From contig JAENZN010000011.1 in the NCBI GenBank assembly GCA_016841245.1, positions 35,761-99,760 of the forward strand: a stretch of 64,000 bases of DNA, in the 5' to 3' direction. The notes under the pieces are model-generated. The model did not search any database. It was not told where the DNA came from and saw nothing but the letters and a program-made list of their open reading frames with translations. A program made the position numbers and the translations under genes. Source of the DNA: Syntrophomonas sp. GTDB taxonomy: Bacteria > Bacillota > Syntrophomonadia > Syntrophomonadales > Syntrophomonadaceae. Shown here in pieces: positions 52,455-61,989 of the stretch; the stretch's first letter is position 1; every line of letters begins with the position of its first letter.

Positions 52455-53762
52455 ATGAATGTAAAAATGGAAGAAAACCTAATCGTAAAACCGGAATCAG
52501 GTAAACGGTGGTTTGCTGTTTTCATGGTATCTATGGCCATAATGATAAACTATTTGGATAGAGTTAATTTCAGTGTAGCTACTCCGACTATGATGGAATA
52601 CTTTCACTTAAATGCAGCACATATGGGAATACTTATGTCTGCCTTTTTCTGGTCATACACACTGACTATGCTTCCTGCAGGTGCGCTGCTCAATCGCTTT
52701 GGGCCTAAACAGGTTCTGGGCTTCTCTGCTGGGGGATGGGGATTGGTTACGATGTTAACCGGTGCCTGCCAGAGTTTTGGGATGTTTTTAGGGATTCGTA
52801 TTGCATTAGGATTTACTGAAGCCCCGGGATTCCCGGCCAGTGCTCGAGTTGTTTCAGTCTGGGTGCCTACCCGGGAAAGAACCTTTGCTTCATCGTGTTT
52901 TGATTGCTGTGCTAGACTCGGATCTGCATTTGCACCACCAATAGTTGCATGGATTATTATTAATTGGGGCTGGAGAATGTCCTTCGTTATAACTGGCGCC
53001 GTTGCGGTAGTGTATGCTATAGTCTGGCTTCTTACTTATCGCGAACCTGACGATCATCCCACGGTAACTGCTTCAGAACTGGCATATATTCGCCAGGATG
53101 AAGTTGTCAGCGAAAGTGGAAAAGTAGAAAGCAAACCAATTCCTATGTATAAGTTATTTACATATCCAGTTATCATGAAAGTGACGATTGCCTATGCATT
53201 GTACTTGTATGTATGGACAGTATTTGCTTCGTGGATGCCTACCTATTTTGTTCAGGTTAGAGGGATGAGTCTTTCTGAAATGGGCACTGCTGCCATGATA
53301 CCTTATATATGTGCAGTTATTATGGAACTAACTGGAGGAAAAGTATTCGATGCCTGGCATGCCAAGGGAGCTACTGTAAGCCAATTGAGACGAACTGGGA
53401 TGGGACTTGCCATGGTAGGTTCAGCAGTATTTATTTATCTTACAATGCAGGCAACAAGTGGTGTTCAGGCGGTCATCTATCTAAGTGCTTTTATGGGTAT
53501 CTTTGCCTTTGGGGCATCAAATGTTTGGGCCATACCCAGTGATATTGCTCCTTACGGTCAGGCTGGCGGAGTTGGAGGAATCTATAATTTTGTGGGTAAT
53601 TTTGGAGCATTATTTGCGCCTATGGTTACAGGATTCTTTGTATCTTCAAAATATGGTTTTAATGGAGCTTTCACGGTATGTGTCATTTTTGGATTGGTAG
53701 GGGCACTCTTGTTTGTATTTAACAAATATGATCGTTTAGAGCCAAGACAGTCGGATATATAA
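52455..53762 (+). CDS. MFS transporter, anion:cation symporter (ACS) like
   Basis: A 435-residue MFS carrier with 12 predicted helices. It begins KRWFAVFMVSMAIMINYLDRVNFSVATPTM, the start typical of ACS-type organic-anion symporters (hexuronate, galactonate, phthalate types), and has the loop motif GALLNRFGPKQVLG. ATG at 52455 with GGAAGGGAG upstream. It probably imports an organic acid that feeds this island. The next gene, an SDR, is 35 bp on. Confidence 0.88.
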   Translation: MNVKMEENLIVKPESGKRWFAVFMVSMAIMINYLDRVNFSVATPTMMEYFHLNAAHMGILMSAFFWSYTLTMLPAGALLNRFGPKQVLGFSAGGWGLVTMLTGACQSFGMFLGIRIALGFTEAPGFPASARVVSVWVPTRERTFASSCFDCCARLGSAFAPPIVAWIIINWGWRMSFVITGAVAVVYAIVWLLTYREPDDHPTVTASELAYIRQDEVVSESGKVESKPIPMYKLFTYPVIMKVTIAYALYLYVWTVFASWMPTYFVQVRGMSLSEMGTAAMIPYICAVIMELTGGKVFDAWHAKGATVSQLRRTGMGLAMVGSAVFIYLTMQATSGVQAVIYLSAFMGIFAFGASNVWAIPSDIAPYGQAGGVGGIYNFVGNFGALFAPMVTGFFVSSKYGFNGAFTVCVIFGLVGALLFVFNKYDRLEPRQSDI

Positions 53763-53797
53763 ACTTTATAAAAGAAAGATAGAAAGGATGGAGTCAT

Positions 53798-54559
53798 ATG
53801 GAGTTAAGCTTACGTTTGGACAAAAAAATAGCTATTGTAACTGGCAGCGCCATGGGAATCGGTAAGGCTATGGCCCAAGGTCTGGCTTCGGTTGGGGCAA
53901 CGGTGGTAATAGCTGACATAGCTGAAGATATTGCCCAAAAGACAGCCGCTGAAATTATCAGTGATGGAGGTAAGGCTGCGGCATACAAGCTTGATGTTAC
54001 TGATAGTGAGCAGTATAAGAATTTTGTGGATTCCGTAGTAGAAAGATTCGGCAGAATAGATATATTGGTGAATAATGCAGGATTAAATCGTCGCAACCTT
54101 TGTATAAACATGCCTGAAGAAGATTGGAAAACAATTATTGATGTTAACCTTACTGGGGTATGGATAGGTTGCAAGACGGTAGCTCCGGTTATGATAGCTC
54201 AAGGCAGGGGCAAGATAATAAATACTTGTTCAATAATGGGTTATGTGTCGTTACCTGAGCTCACCGGGTATTCAGCTAGCAAGGGGGGCATATTGCAGTT
54301 AACCAAGGCCCTGGCACTTGAGCTGGCAGACTATAATATACAGGTGAATTCTGTAGCACCAGCGTATATTCTTACCGAACTGACTCAAAAACTGAAGGAT
54401 AATAAAGAGATGTATGCTGACTTAATCGGAAGAACTCCGATGAAGAGATTTGGTACGGTAGAAGAAATAGCCGGACCGGTAGTATTTCTTGCTTCGGAGC
54501 TATCAAATTTCATGACCGGTCATACCATGCCTGTTGATGGCGGGTGGCTGGCCTGGTAA
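53798..54559 (+). CDS. Short-chain dehydrogenase/reductase (second of three)
   Basis: A 253-residue classical SDR: TGSAMGIGKAMA cofactor loop, DIAED after strand 2 suggesting NAD(H), NNAG, catalytic Ser in NTCSIMG and YSASK, ending HTMPVDGGWLAW. Not a close duplicate of the other two. It follows the MFS gene closely (GAAAGGATG ribosome site) and is probably cotranscribed. An oxidation of a ring or side-chain hydroxyl is plausible. Confidence 0.9.
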   Translation: MELSLRLDKKIAIVTGSAMGIGKAMAQGLASVGATVVIADIAEDIAQKTAAEIISDGGKAAAYKLDVTDSEQYKNFVDSVVERFGRIDILVNNAGLNRRNLCINMPEEDWKTIIDVNLTGVWIGCKTVAPVMIAQGRGKIINTCSIMGYVSLPELTGYSASKGGILQLTKALALELADYNIQVNSVAPAYILTELTQKLKDNKEMYADLIGRTPMKRFGTVEEIAGPVVFLASELSNFMTGHTMPVDGGWLAW

Positions 54560-54581
54560 GTTCTTGCTAATTTATAATCAT

Positions 54582-54614
54582 CGGGGGGAATTAGTTGCCT
54601 TAGCTAGTTTCCCC
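54582..54614 (+). terminator. Hairpin after the second SDR
   Basis: GGGGGGAA..TAG and CTA..TTTCCCC arms (about 54582-54614) form an imperfect stem; the following sequence is AT-rich but not a clean T run. Confidence 0.4.
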
Positions 54615-54670
54615 TAAATATTAATTTCATACTATGTTTCTTAGAGATATCGGGTTAAAAGGAGATTCTT

Positions 54671-55225
54671 ATGACAAAATGGCTGATAATTGGCAGTGTT
54701 TCTGTATTGACATTTTTGATAATTATATATCGTGGAAACAGGCAGATTAAATGTAGGGATACCATTTTAGAAAATATGGCCAGAATAGACAACAATGAGA
54801 TTGAACATATCGGTTATGTTTCGTATCAGGGAGGTTATCCACCAATACCTAAACCTCAAAAATTAAATATTGCCTTATCGGATGATTACTTACTTATGGT
54901 TACGAAGGAAGGCATAAAAGGTAAGGTTGATTATTCCCGATGGATAAAATGTGATAAGTTTACGACTAAAAAGAACCCTGATCTAAGAGGGAAAAGCGTT
55001 GTACTATGGGGACCCTTTTTAGGAATATTTCTAAAACCCAAAATAAGACACTTTATGGTGATTAATTATTTGGATGTCAACCGAGAAGAAAACAACATTC
55101 TCATAGAGTGCAAAGATCTTAGCGAATTAGATTTGATAAACGAAAAATTGGAAAATAGATTGAGCAGCTATAAGTGGAGAAACGCTAAAGAATTAAATGA
55201 AAAAAGAAGCGCGAGTAAATTATAA
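54671..55225 (+). CDS. Hypothetical protein with N-terminal membrane anchor
   Basis: A 184-residue protein: one membrane helix (LIIGSVSVLTFLIIIY) followed by a soluble region with KGKVDYSRWIKCDKF and a charged C-terminal helix. No family is recognised. AAAGGAG precedes the ATG. It lies between two SDR genes in the same direction and its stop is 12 bp before the next start. Membership in the catabolic operon is clear; function is not. Confidence 0.7.
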   Translation: MTKWLIIGSVSVLTFLIIIYRGNRQIKCRDTILENMARIDNNEIEHIGYVSYQGGYPPIPKPQKLNIALSDDYLLMVTKEGIKGKVDYSRWIKCDKFTTKKNPDLRGKSVVLWGPFLGIFLKPKIRHFMVINYLDVNREENNILIECKDLSELDLINEKLENRLSSYKWRNAKELNEKRSASKL

Positions 55226-55237
55226 GGAGTGATTTTT

Positions 55238-55984
55238 TTGGATTTTACAGGCCAAACAGTAGTAGTGACCGGCGCAGCGTCAGGTATAGGGAAAGGTACG
55301 GCCCTGGCATTTCTTGCAAGGGGTGCAAAAGTTGCTTTAATGGACATAAATGAAGCTGGTTTAGATGATGTTGTTAATGAAAATCAAAGTAAAGCCGAAA
55401 AATTATTGAAATTGCCAACTGATATTACTAACAGCGGAGCGGTGGACGACTCTATTGCTAAACTGATAGAATGGTCAGGCCAAATTGATATTTTAGTTAA
55501 TTCGGCAGGCTTGTACGTACAATCAATGGTAACTGACATGACAGATAGTTTTTGGGACAAGACAATGAAAATCAATTTATACGGTAGTTTTTATTGCTGC
55601 CGTAGTGTCGCAAAGGAAATGATTAAGAAGAAATACGGCCGAATTATTAATTTTGGCTCTATTGCAGGACAGAGAGGCTCAATGGCAAATGCACATTATA
55701 CTACTACCAAACGGGGAATCGAAGGTTTTAGCAGAAGTCTGGCGCTGGAGCTAGCTCCTCATAACATTAATGTGAATTGCATAGCACCAGGAATAATTCT
55801 GACCCCAATTTTTAGTGAAGAGATTCTAAAAGAGCGGGGAGACGTATGGCTGCAAACTGTTCCTAAAGGTCGATTTGGGACACCCGAGGATATAGCAAAC
55901 GGTGTTATGTTCTTATGTTCGAAATATGCAGATTATATTACAGGATTTACGCTTGATATTAATGGAGGAATGTATATCCGTTAA
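55238..55984 (+). CDS. Short-chain dehydrogenase/reductase (third of three)
   Basis: A 248-residue classical SDR: TGAASGIGKG loop, DINEAG after strand 2 (NAD-type), NSAG, catalytic Ser (NFGSIAG) and YTTTK, where the usual Ser/Ala before Lys is Thr, ending GFTLDINGGMYIR. The start is taken at TTG 55238, eight bases after AAGGAG; the earlier GTG abuts that site. Like the other SDRs it probably oxidises an alcohol intermediate. Confidence 0.88.
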   Translation: MDFTGQTVVVTGAASGIGKGTALAFLARGAKVALMDINEAGLDDVVNENQSKAEKLLKLPTDITNSGAVDDSIAKLIEWSGQIDILVNSAGLYVQSMVTDMTDSFWDKTMKINLYGSFYCCRSVAKEMIKKKYGRIINFGSIAGQRGSMANAHYTTTKRGIEGFSRSLALELAPHNINVNCIAPGIILTPIFSEEILKERGDVWLQTVPKGRFGTPEDIANGVMFLCSKYADYITGFTLDINGGMYIR

Positions 55985-56100
55985 GTTATAATTTATGATC
56001 GCAAATACTAGCATTATTATCTTACTGAAGTAAAATACAATTCAAGCGAGGTAAATGATTTATATTGGCTAGTATTTATAGCAAAAGGGAGGAACTGCTT

Positions 56101-56598
56101 ATGTTTAAGAAAATATTGGTGCCGGTTGATGGCTCAGACCAGTCAGTACAGGCTGCCAAGGTAGCTGTGAATGTTGCCGATAAACATGGAGGATGTGTGA
56201 ATTTGCTGTACGTTATACGTCCTTATGCTTTTGAATACAGCCGGGTTGATACCGGGATAAATCCTCCAGTACCTGAATTACCAGGTGGAGCATCTAATGT
56301 GGGTCAACAGATATTAGAAAAAATTCAGCAAGAAATTGAACCGTCGGGTATAGAGATTACTACTGAGTTAAATCAGGGTAATCCAGCCGAGGTAATCTGT
56401 GAAAAGGCACAAGCAGGAAATTATGACTTGATTGTCATGGGTAGTCGGGGTCTAGGCGGATTGCGCAGTAGCCTGTTAGGAAGTGTTAGTAACCAAGTGA
56501 GCCACTTAGCTTCTTGTCCAGTATTGCTTACCCGGTTGGGGAAAGAGGAACACAAGATACTACAGGAAGTTGTTCCTAATTATCAGATATACCTATAG
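56101..56598 (+). CDS. Universal stress protein (UspA family), copy 1
   Basis: A 165-residue UspA. It begins FKKILVPVDGSDQSVQAAKVAV and has the ATP-binding motif GSRGLGGLRSSLLGSVSNQV with the G-2x-G-9x-G-S pattern. An additional C-terminal tail of about 18 residues follows. ATG at 56101 with GGGAGGA upstream. It is related to the Usp at 59.2 kb; both flank the OYE-type reductase gene. Likely a stress or energy-status regulator for the island rather than an enzyme. Confidence 0.92.
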   Translation: MFKKILVPVDGSDQSVQAAKVAVNVADKHGGCVNLLYVIRPYAFEYSRVDTGINPPVPELPGGASNVGQQILEKIQQEIEPSGIEITTELNQGNPAEVICEKAQAGNYDLIVMGSRGLGGLRSSLLGSVSNQVSHLASCPVLLTRLGKEEHKILQEVVPNYQIYL

Positions 56599-56630
56599 AA
56601 GTAACCTTGAAACAGCAGAATAGGATCGAA

Positions 56631-56678
56631 AAACCAGGTCTAGCATTAAAATATTTAGAAATAGACCTGGTTTTCTAT
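56631..56678 (+). terminator. Intrinsic terminator after usp copy 1
   Basis: AAACCAGGTCTA (56631-56642) pairs with TAGACCTGGTTT (56662-56673), followed by TCTATCATTTT. Confidence 0.75.
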
Positions 56679-56713
56679 CATTTTGATCCAGTATCAAAGA
56701 CAGGAGGCTTCAT

Positions 56714-58630
56714 ATGTTGAATAATGTTTTTTCCCCAATTAATATAGGTAATTTGCAGATATCCAATAGATTAGTGGTTCCGGCTATGGCTATGGGGTTC
56801 TGTAATAAGGATGGCACTGCTACAGAAAGATTTATAGCTTATCATGAAGCCAAGGCTAAGGGCGGATGGGGACTTATAATTACGGAGGATTATGCAATAG
56901 AGCCTGGAGGTATAGGCTATCCTAATATTGCTGGTTTATGGGAAGATGTACAAATAAAGAGTCATAAAAACCTTACCAATATTGTGCAACAGAACGGGAG
57001 CAAAATTTTTGCCCAATTATACCATGCAGGACGACAAACAAACTCCATGTTAACAGGTGGTATTCAGCCCGTAGGTCCATCACCCATACCATGTCCGGTG
57101 ATGCAAGAGATGCCACGTGAATTAATTATAGAAGAAGTCCATGAACTGGCAGAAAGGTATGGTGATGCTGCTCTAAGGGCGAAAAAAGCTGGGTTTAATG
57201 GCGTAGAGGTCCATGGTGCTCATGGTTATTTAGTAGCTCAATTTATTTCAGCTTATTCTAATAAAAGAACAGATAATTATGGAGGTAATCTGCTTAATAG
57301 AATGCGCTTTCCGTTAGAGATAATCTCTAATATCAAAGCTAAGACCGGGAGTGGTTTTCCGATCATATTTAGAATGAGCAGTGAAGAGTTTGTGCCAGAT
57401 GGCATAACTCTGGAAGATGCCAAAGCCATAGCTATAATATTAGGAAAAGCTGGTGTTGATGCTATTCATGTTTCAGCTGGCGTCTATGCTTCCCGCTTTA
57501 ATATCGTACCTCCCGCTGCAGTTAAGCACGGTTGGAATACGAGTAATGCAGCAGAAATAAAAAAAGTAGTATCCATACCTGTTATAACTGTCGGACGAAT
57601 AACTGATCCATTACTTGCTGAGGCAATTATTTCATGTGATAAGGCTGACATGGTCGCTATGGGAAGAGCTTCACTTGCTGATCCATATCTGCCGAAAAAA
57701 GCAGCTGCTGGGAAATATGACGAAATAATATATTGTATTGGATGCTTGCAGGGATGCTGGGGTAAAGGTCCAAGAGGCAGATGTATTCTTAATCCTCTTA
57801 CAGGAAAAGAATTGGATCTTAAGTTTAGCTTGGCCGAAAACCCCCAAAAGGTATTTATTGCCGGTGCTGGGCCTGGCGGTATGGAAGCAGCTATTATTGC
57901 AGCTCAAAGAGGACATGAAGTACACCTGTTTGAAAAATCCGATAGATTAGGGGGACAGTATCTTCTGGCTGCTGTGCCGCCGAATAAAGGAGAAATTTCT
58001 TCTTTTATTGCCTGGCAGCAAAATCAGCTTAATAAATTGGACGTAAACATTTATATGAACACCAAGCTAACTCCTGAAATTGTAGCATTAAAGAAACCGA
58101 ATGTGGTAATAGTCGCAACTGGAGGTGAACCGTTAATACCAGATATACCGGGTAGCGATCAGAGCAATGTAGTGACTGCCCATGACGTTTTAGCTGGAAA
58201 ATGCAACGTTGGAAGAAGAGTAGTAATAATCGGTGGAGGATCAATAGGAACAGAAACTGCTGCTTACCTGGCGCATCATGGGAAAGATACTGTGATTATA
58301 GAAATGGGTTCTGATATTGCTGATGACGAGGAATATGCAATAAAACACTACCTGATGAAAAACTTAGAAGAAAAAAATGTTAAGATATACCTTAATGCAA
58401 AAACGAAAGAGATTCAAGAAGATGCTGTAATCACAGTTATAGGTGAAAAAGATGAAAAAATTGGGCCTATCGATACAATTGTCTTAGCTACTGGCGTAGA
58501 ATCAGTTAATGAACTTACAGTTAATTTAGAAGGTGTGGTTGCAAAGCTAATAACTATAGGAGATGCTCTGGAGGTAAGAAATGCGACAGAGGCTATAGAA
58601 GAAGGTTATCGAGCAGGATTAGAAGCGTAA
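56714..58630 (+). CDS. Old-yellow-enzyme-type NADH:flavin oxidoreductase / 2,4-dienoyl-CoA reductase-like
   Basis: A 638-residue three-domain enzyme. The FMN TIM barrel (1-340) has HAGRQ and the substrate/FMN-binding EVHGAHGYLVAQFISAYSNKRTDNYGG. The [4Fe-4S] site is in CIGCLQGCWGKGPRGRC, where the last spacing is shorter (8 residues) than the usual 11. The FAD/NAD domains (FIAGAGPGGMEAA and VVIIGGGSIGTETAA) complete it. Relatives are FadH and the BaiCD/BaiH bile-acid enzymes. It reduces or, in reverse, introduces an enone or dienoyl double bond. AGGAGG precedes the ATG, and a strong terminator follows. Confidence 0.92.
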   Translation: MLNNVFSPINIGNLQISNRLVVPAMAMGFCNKDGTATERFIAYHEAKAKGGWGLIITEDYAIEPGGIGYPNIAGLWEDVQIKSHKNLTNIVQQNGSKIFAQLYHAGRQTNSMLTGGIQPVGPSPIPCPVMQEMPRELIIEEVHELAERYGDAALRAKKAGFNGVEVHGAHGYLVAQFISAYSNKRTDNYGGNLLNRMRFPLEIISNIKAKTGSGFPIIFRMSSEEFVPDGITLEDAKAIAIILGKAGVDAIHVSAGVYASRFNIVPPAAVKHGWNTSNAAEIKKVVSIPVITVGRITDPLLAEAIISCDKADMVAMGRASLADPYLPKKAAAGKYDEIIYCIGCLQGCWGKGPRGRCILNPLTGKELDLKFSLAENPQKVFIAGAGPGGMEAAIIAAQRGHEVHLFEKSDRLGGQYLLAAVPPNKGEISSFIAWQQNQLNKLDVNIYMNTKLTPEIVALKKPNVVIVATGGEPLIPDIPGSDQSNVVTAHDVLAGKCNVGRRVVIIGGGSIGTETAAYLAHHGKDTVIIEMGSDIADDEEYAIKHYLMKNLEEKNVKIYLNAKTKEIQEDAVITVIGEKDEKIGPIDTIVLATGVESVNELTVNLEGVVAKLITIGDALEVRNATEAIEEGYRAGLEA

Positions 58631-58649
58631 ATAAGGTGAAAGGTACTGT

Positions 58650-58702
58650 AATAATAGATATGCTACGTAGTATTCTATGTAGTCTTATCTATTATTTTTT
58701 TT
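58650..58702 (+). terminator. Intrinsic terminator after the OYE-type gene
   Basis: AATAATAGATA (58650-58660) pairs with TATCTATTATT (58686-58696) around an inner CTACGTA/TATGTAG stem, followed by a run of T. The gap to 59.21 kb shows no supported gene. Confidence 0.85.
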
Positions 58703-59208
58703 CATTAAATTTTCATAACTTACCCCAATTTTCTACTTATGCTTATAAAGAGGTGTTCTGTGTAACGAAAAGCGACGGACGTGAGCCCAAAAACTGTTCT
58801 GATATGTTACAAGCCATTGAATCAAGTTTTTATAAATAGACTTAGATTTTAGAAATAGAACGGTGACACTCAGATTAATAAACCTACAAATTCCTCTTGG
58901 CATAAGTTTTGCAACAATTCAGAAAACAAACACTGTATTTATGGCCGGCAGGAAAGGAGGATAGGAATAGATTAGTATTTTTTGATACAAGAAGATACAC
59001 TGAAAAAACTAACCCGGTGTTTTTGGTAACATTTCATAAGATTCTAAGTCAGCTTATAGATGAGCAAATAGCGTTATGATTTAATTCCATAGATATGTTG
59101 TAGTTACGGTCGTTAGAAGTTAATGCATAGGAATAAGTACGGAATTATTTAGGAAGATGCAAAAAGGAAATGAAATTTTAAAACAAATTAAACGAGAGGT
59201 GAACGACT

Positions 59209-59652
59209 ATGTTTAGAAAGGTGCTAGTCCCCATCGATGGTTCGGATCAATCAATTAAAGCGGTTAATGCAGCACTGGATATTGCCAACAAATATGGAAG
59301 CCAAGTAACCTTGTTCCATGTAGCTCAGATTGCTTATGATTATTCGGGTATGGGTCAATGGCCAGAAATATCAAGTGAAATTGTTAAGAAAATGGAGAAT
59401 GAATGGAATAGAGTTGGAAAAGAAATTTTAGAAAAAGCAGCTCAAGAAGTTGATTCTTCTAATATTGAAATAACACTTGACCTGGAGCAGGGTAATGCTG
59501 CCAGGGAAATTATATACAAGGCTGAAAAAGGCAAATACGATTTAATTGTAATTGGCAGTCGGGGGCTGGGGGGAATTAGCGCAGCCGTAATGGGAAGTGT
59601 TAGCAACCAGGTAAGCCGCACCGCCAATTGCCCAGTACTTATCATACACTAG
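59209..59652 (+). CDS. Universal stress protein (UspA family), copy 2
   Basis: A 147-residue UspA with FRKVLVPIDGSDQSIKAVNAAL and GSRGLGGISAAVMGSVSNQVSRTANCPVLIIH, including the ATP-binding glycine pattern. GAGAGGTGA precedes the ATG. Similar to copy 1 but without its C-terminal tail. It precedes the AAHS-like carrier by 117 bp and may be cotranscribed. Confidence 0.93.
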   Translation: MFRKVLVPIDGSDQSIKAVNAALDIANKYGSQVTLFHVAQIAYDYSGMGQWPEISSEIVKKMENEWNRVGKEILEKAAQEVDSSNIEITLDLEQGNAAREIIYKAEKGKYDLIVIGSRGLGGISAAVMGSVSNQVSRTANCPVLIIH

Positions 59653-59769
59653 GAAGCATTACAGTATTGGAAAAGTAGGGGCCAAATTATAAATAATGAC
59701 TAGGTAGTTGCTTTTGAATTGTTTAATGTTTTCTACTACCAAGAAAACTTTTAAGAGGAGGATTATGAA

Positions 59770-61047
59770 ATGGCTAATCAACGAAGTATGCCAATACCAG
59801 GAGATAACGATAAACTGAATGGGATGATGATTGTAATATGGGTATTTGCATGGGTGGCATTAGTTTTGGATGTTATGGATTGGCAGTTGGTTTCTGTATC
59901 TGCAAGTCTTATACTATCGGAGTTTGATATTTCTTCAGCCAATATGGGATTGATACTGGGGGCACCATTATTTGGAGCAGGTCTTGGTGGCTTATTATCG
60001 GGGGTTCTGTCTGATAAATATGGAAGAGTAAACGTTATGTTTTATTGCCTGATATGGTATTCGATATTTACCATAGCTTTTGCCTATTCCAATTCTTTTA
60101 CATCGATGTTGACACTAAGATTATTAGTGGGGATTGGATTAGGTGCTCAATGGGGTGTAGGGAACACATTGGTAGCAGAATGTCTTCCTAGTCGGTTAAG
60201 AATTATGTGTTCAGCAGTAATTCAGACCGGTTTTGCATTCGGGCCTTTAATTGCAGCGTTTCTAGGGAAGATGATAATGCCCTCATATGGATGGAGACCT
60301 TTGTTTTATGTGGGAGCAATAGGGTTAGTTATCGCTATATTGGCGAAAGTAATCATTCCTGAACCGCAAGCCTGGCTGGATACAAGAGATAAATTGAAAG
60401 AAGCCGGGGAATCTCTTGGTAATGTTGGCAAGCTGTTCAGTAAAGAAATATATGAAAAAACTGGTACCAGTCTGAGAAGGAATACTATCGGGGCATTTTT
60501 CCTGGTACTTGGTACACTTATAGCGTACTGGAGTGCATTCAGCTGGATACCAAACTGGTTGGTTACAGAGAGAGGCATGGATATTGTTAAATCAATGAAC
60601 TATTATATGTTCCTGCAGATTGGTGGGATGATAGGATATATAGTATTTGCCTACATAGCTGACCGCATTGGGCGTAAAAAACCAGCATTGGTGGTTCTGG
60701 CTGCTTCGTTTTTCGCAGTCCTGATCTTTGTAAAGATTCAAAATCCTACGGCAATGTTGATATTTGCTCCGATATATTCATTCATAACTTATCCAATATT
60801 TGGGTTGTTTGGTGGATATATGTCTGAGCTCTTCCCAACTGATATAAGGGCTACCGGAGTGAATGGTATATACAATCTGGCGAGGATGGTATGCTTCTTT
60901 GGCCCATCTATACTGGGTGGAATAGCGGCTTCGACATCATTTACTTTCGCCATAGGAGCAAGTGCATTTATGTACCTGTTTAGTATTGTTCCGCTTCTGT
61001 TCCTGCCTGAAACCTTTGTTAAGAAAACAAAAGCTTCTGCTGCCTAG
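59770..61047 (+). CDS. MFS transporter, aromatic-acid:H+ symporter (AAHS) like
   Basis: A 425-residue 12-helix MFS carrier. The first helix has the DVMDWQLVSVSASLILSEFDI start in which AAHS and related sugar-acid carriers place an Asp. The loop motif GVLSDKYGRVN and a second DRIGRKKP between helices 8 and 9 are clear, as is ELFPTDIRATGVNG near helix 10. Its family suggests an aromatic or alicyclic acid substrate, which fits the catabolic island. AAGAGGAGG precedes the ATG. Confidence 0.9.
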   Translation: MANQRSMPIPGDNDKLNGMMIVIWVFAWVALVLDVMDWQLVSVSASLILSEFDISSANMGLILGAPLFGAGLGGLLSGVLSDKYGRVNVMFYCLIWYSIFTIAFAYSNSFTSMLTLRLLVGIGLGAQWGVGNTLVAECLPSRLRIMCSAVIQTGFAFGPLIAAFLGKMIMPSYGWRPLFYVGAIGLVIAILAKVIIPEPQAWLDTRDKLKEAGESLGNVGKLFSKEIYEKTGTSLRRNTIGAFFLVLGTLIAYWSAFSWIPNWLVTERGMDIVKSMNYYMFLQIGGMIGYIVFAYIADRIGRKKPALVVLAASFFAVLIFVKIQNPTAMLIFAPIYSFITYPIFGLFGGYMSELFPTDIRATGVNGIYNLARMVCFFGPSILGGIAASTSFTFAIGASAFMYLFSIVPLLFLPETFVKKTKASAA

Positions 61048-61090
61048 GATTCAGCGGAAGAATGTTTTGCACAATATCATGATTGAAAGC

Positions 61091-61198
61091 GGCAGAGCCT
61101 GTTACGGTTCTGCCGCCATAATAACCTTTATCTTTATATAGTTACAGTTTGAAGAATGGGAAACACTGCTGATCTTATAATATAGGATGAGCAGTGTT
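61091..61198 (+). terminator. Two hairpins closing the catabolic island
   Basis: GGCAGA..TCTGCC (61091-61114) is followed by a 13-bp, one-mismatch stem AACACTGCT.ATC/GAT.AGCAGTGTT (61162-61174, 61186-61198). T runs are weak. The 61.2-61.54 kb stretch holds no gene I can support. Confidence 0.5.
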
Positions 61199-61541
61199 GG
61201 TTTATCTAAAAATATAGTCAGTTATATTTATTATGCTTGGTTGAACAAAAAATATTGGGGCTATACATAGATAATATTGCTGGGATTCTATTGTATTATA
61301 TTTCCAAGGTTTTTAGAATTCTGTATACTTCCAAATATCGTTTATAAATGATTTTGTACCCATCCTTAAAAAAAGTGGGAGTAATAGACGAAATATTGAA
61401 TACGATTTTGATTGAAAACCCCAAAAATTTTTTTGCAGAATCAAGATAATTTATAAAAGCACATTTATTTTAACAATAGACGTATTACACCAATTGCAAA
61501 AGTGAAAAAGCTGTTACTAATATTAAAAGGGGAAAGTTAAA

Positions 61542-61751
61542 ATGGATAAGAATTATTTGGAAACTATAAAAACCTCAACATTTTATATTCCTTCTATTAT
61601 TGTATTTGCAGGTGTGACAATCTTGTATATTTATCATTTTCATCCTATTAATGTTGTTGATTCAGTGGTTTATTGGTTAATATATCTTTTTATAACTATA
61701 TTTTTGCAGGTTGTTATTTTTGTTCAAGCCAAGCGAATAAATAAAAAATAA
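61542..61751 (+). CDS. Small two-helix membrane protein
   Basis: A 69-residue protein with two hydrophobic helices (FYIPSIIVFAGVTILYIYHF and VVYWLIYLFITIFLQVVIF) and a basic C terminus (QAKRINKK). AAAGGGG precedes the ATG. Unrecognised; a stand-alone gene with AT-rich flanks. Confidence 0.6.
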   Translation: MDKNYLETIKTSTFYIPSIIVFAGVTILYIYHFHPINVVDSVVYWLIYLFITIFLQVVIFVQAKRINKK

Positions 61752-61989
61752 TATCTTAAAGAGGCCAGATCCTTGAAATCATGATTAGCATATGACTGCA
61801 TGATATGTAGTATATTGCAACGATATAAATGATGTTATGTGTAACAGAATAAAACGGTAGAAAAGGGAGCTGATATCTTCGATCCAAAAGATGATAGCGA
61901 GCAGTGATGTATACCAAAGAATTATTCAAGGCTGGTATGTTTTTTGCATCCCATGTATGTTAATGATTATTGAGCAAAGGTTGATTATT

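Noticed and set aside
58636..58839. 67-residue frame after the OYE-type gene
   Set aside because: It overlaps the intrinsic terminator at 58650-58702 and shows no family features.
52455..61047. True bile-acid (bai) operon
   Set aside because: CoA transferase, SDR, OYE and MFS genes resemble bai logic, but baiB ligase and baiE are absent, and thiolase, NfnAB and the hydratases point to another acid.
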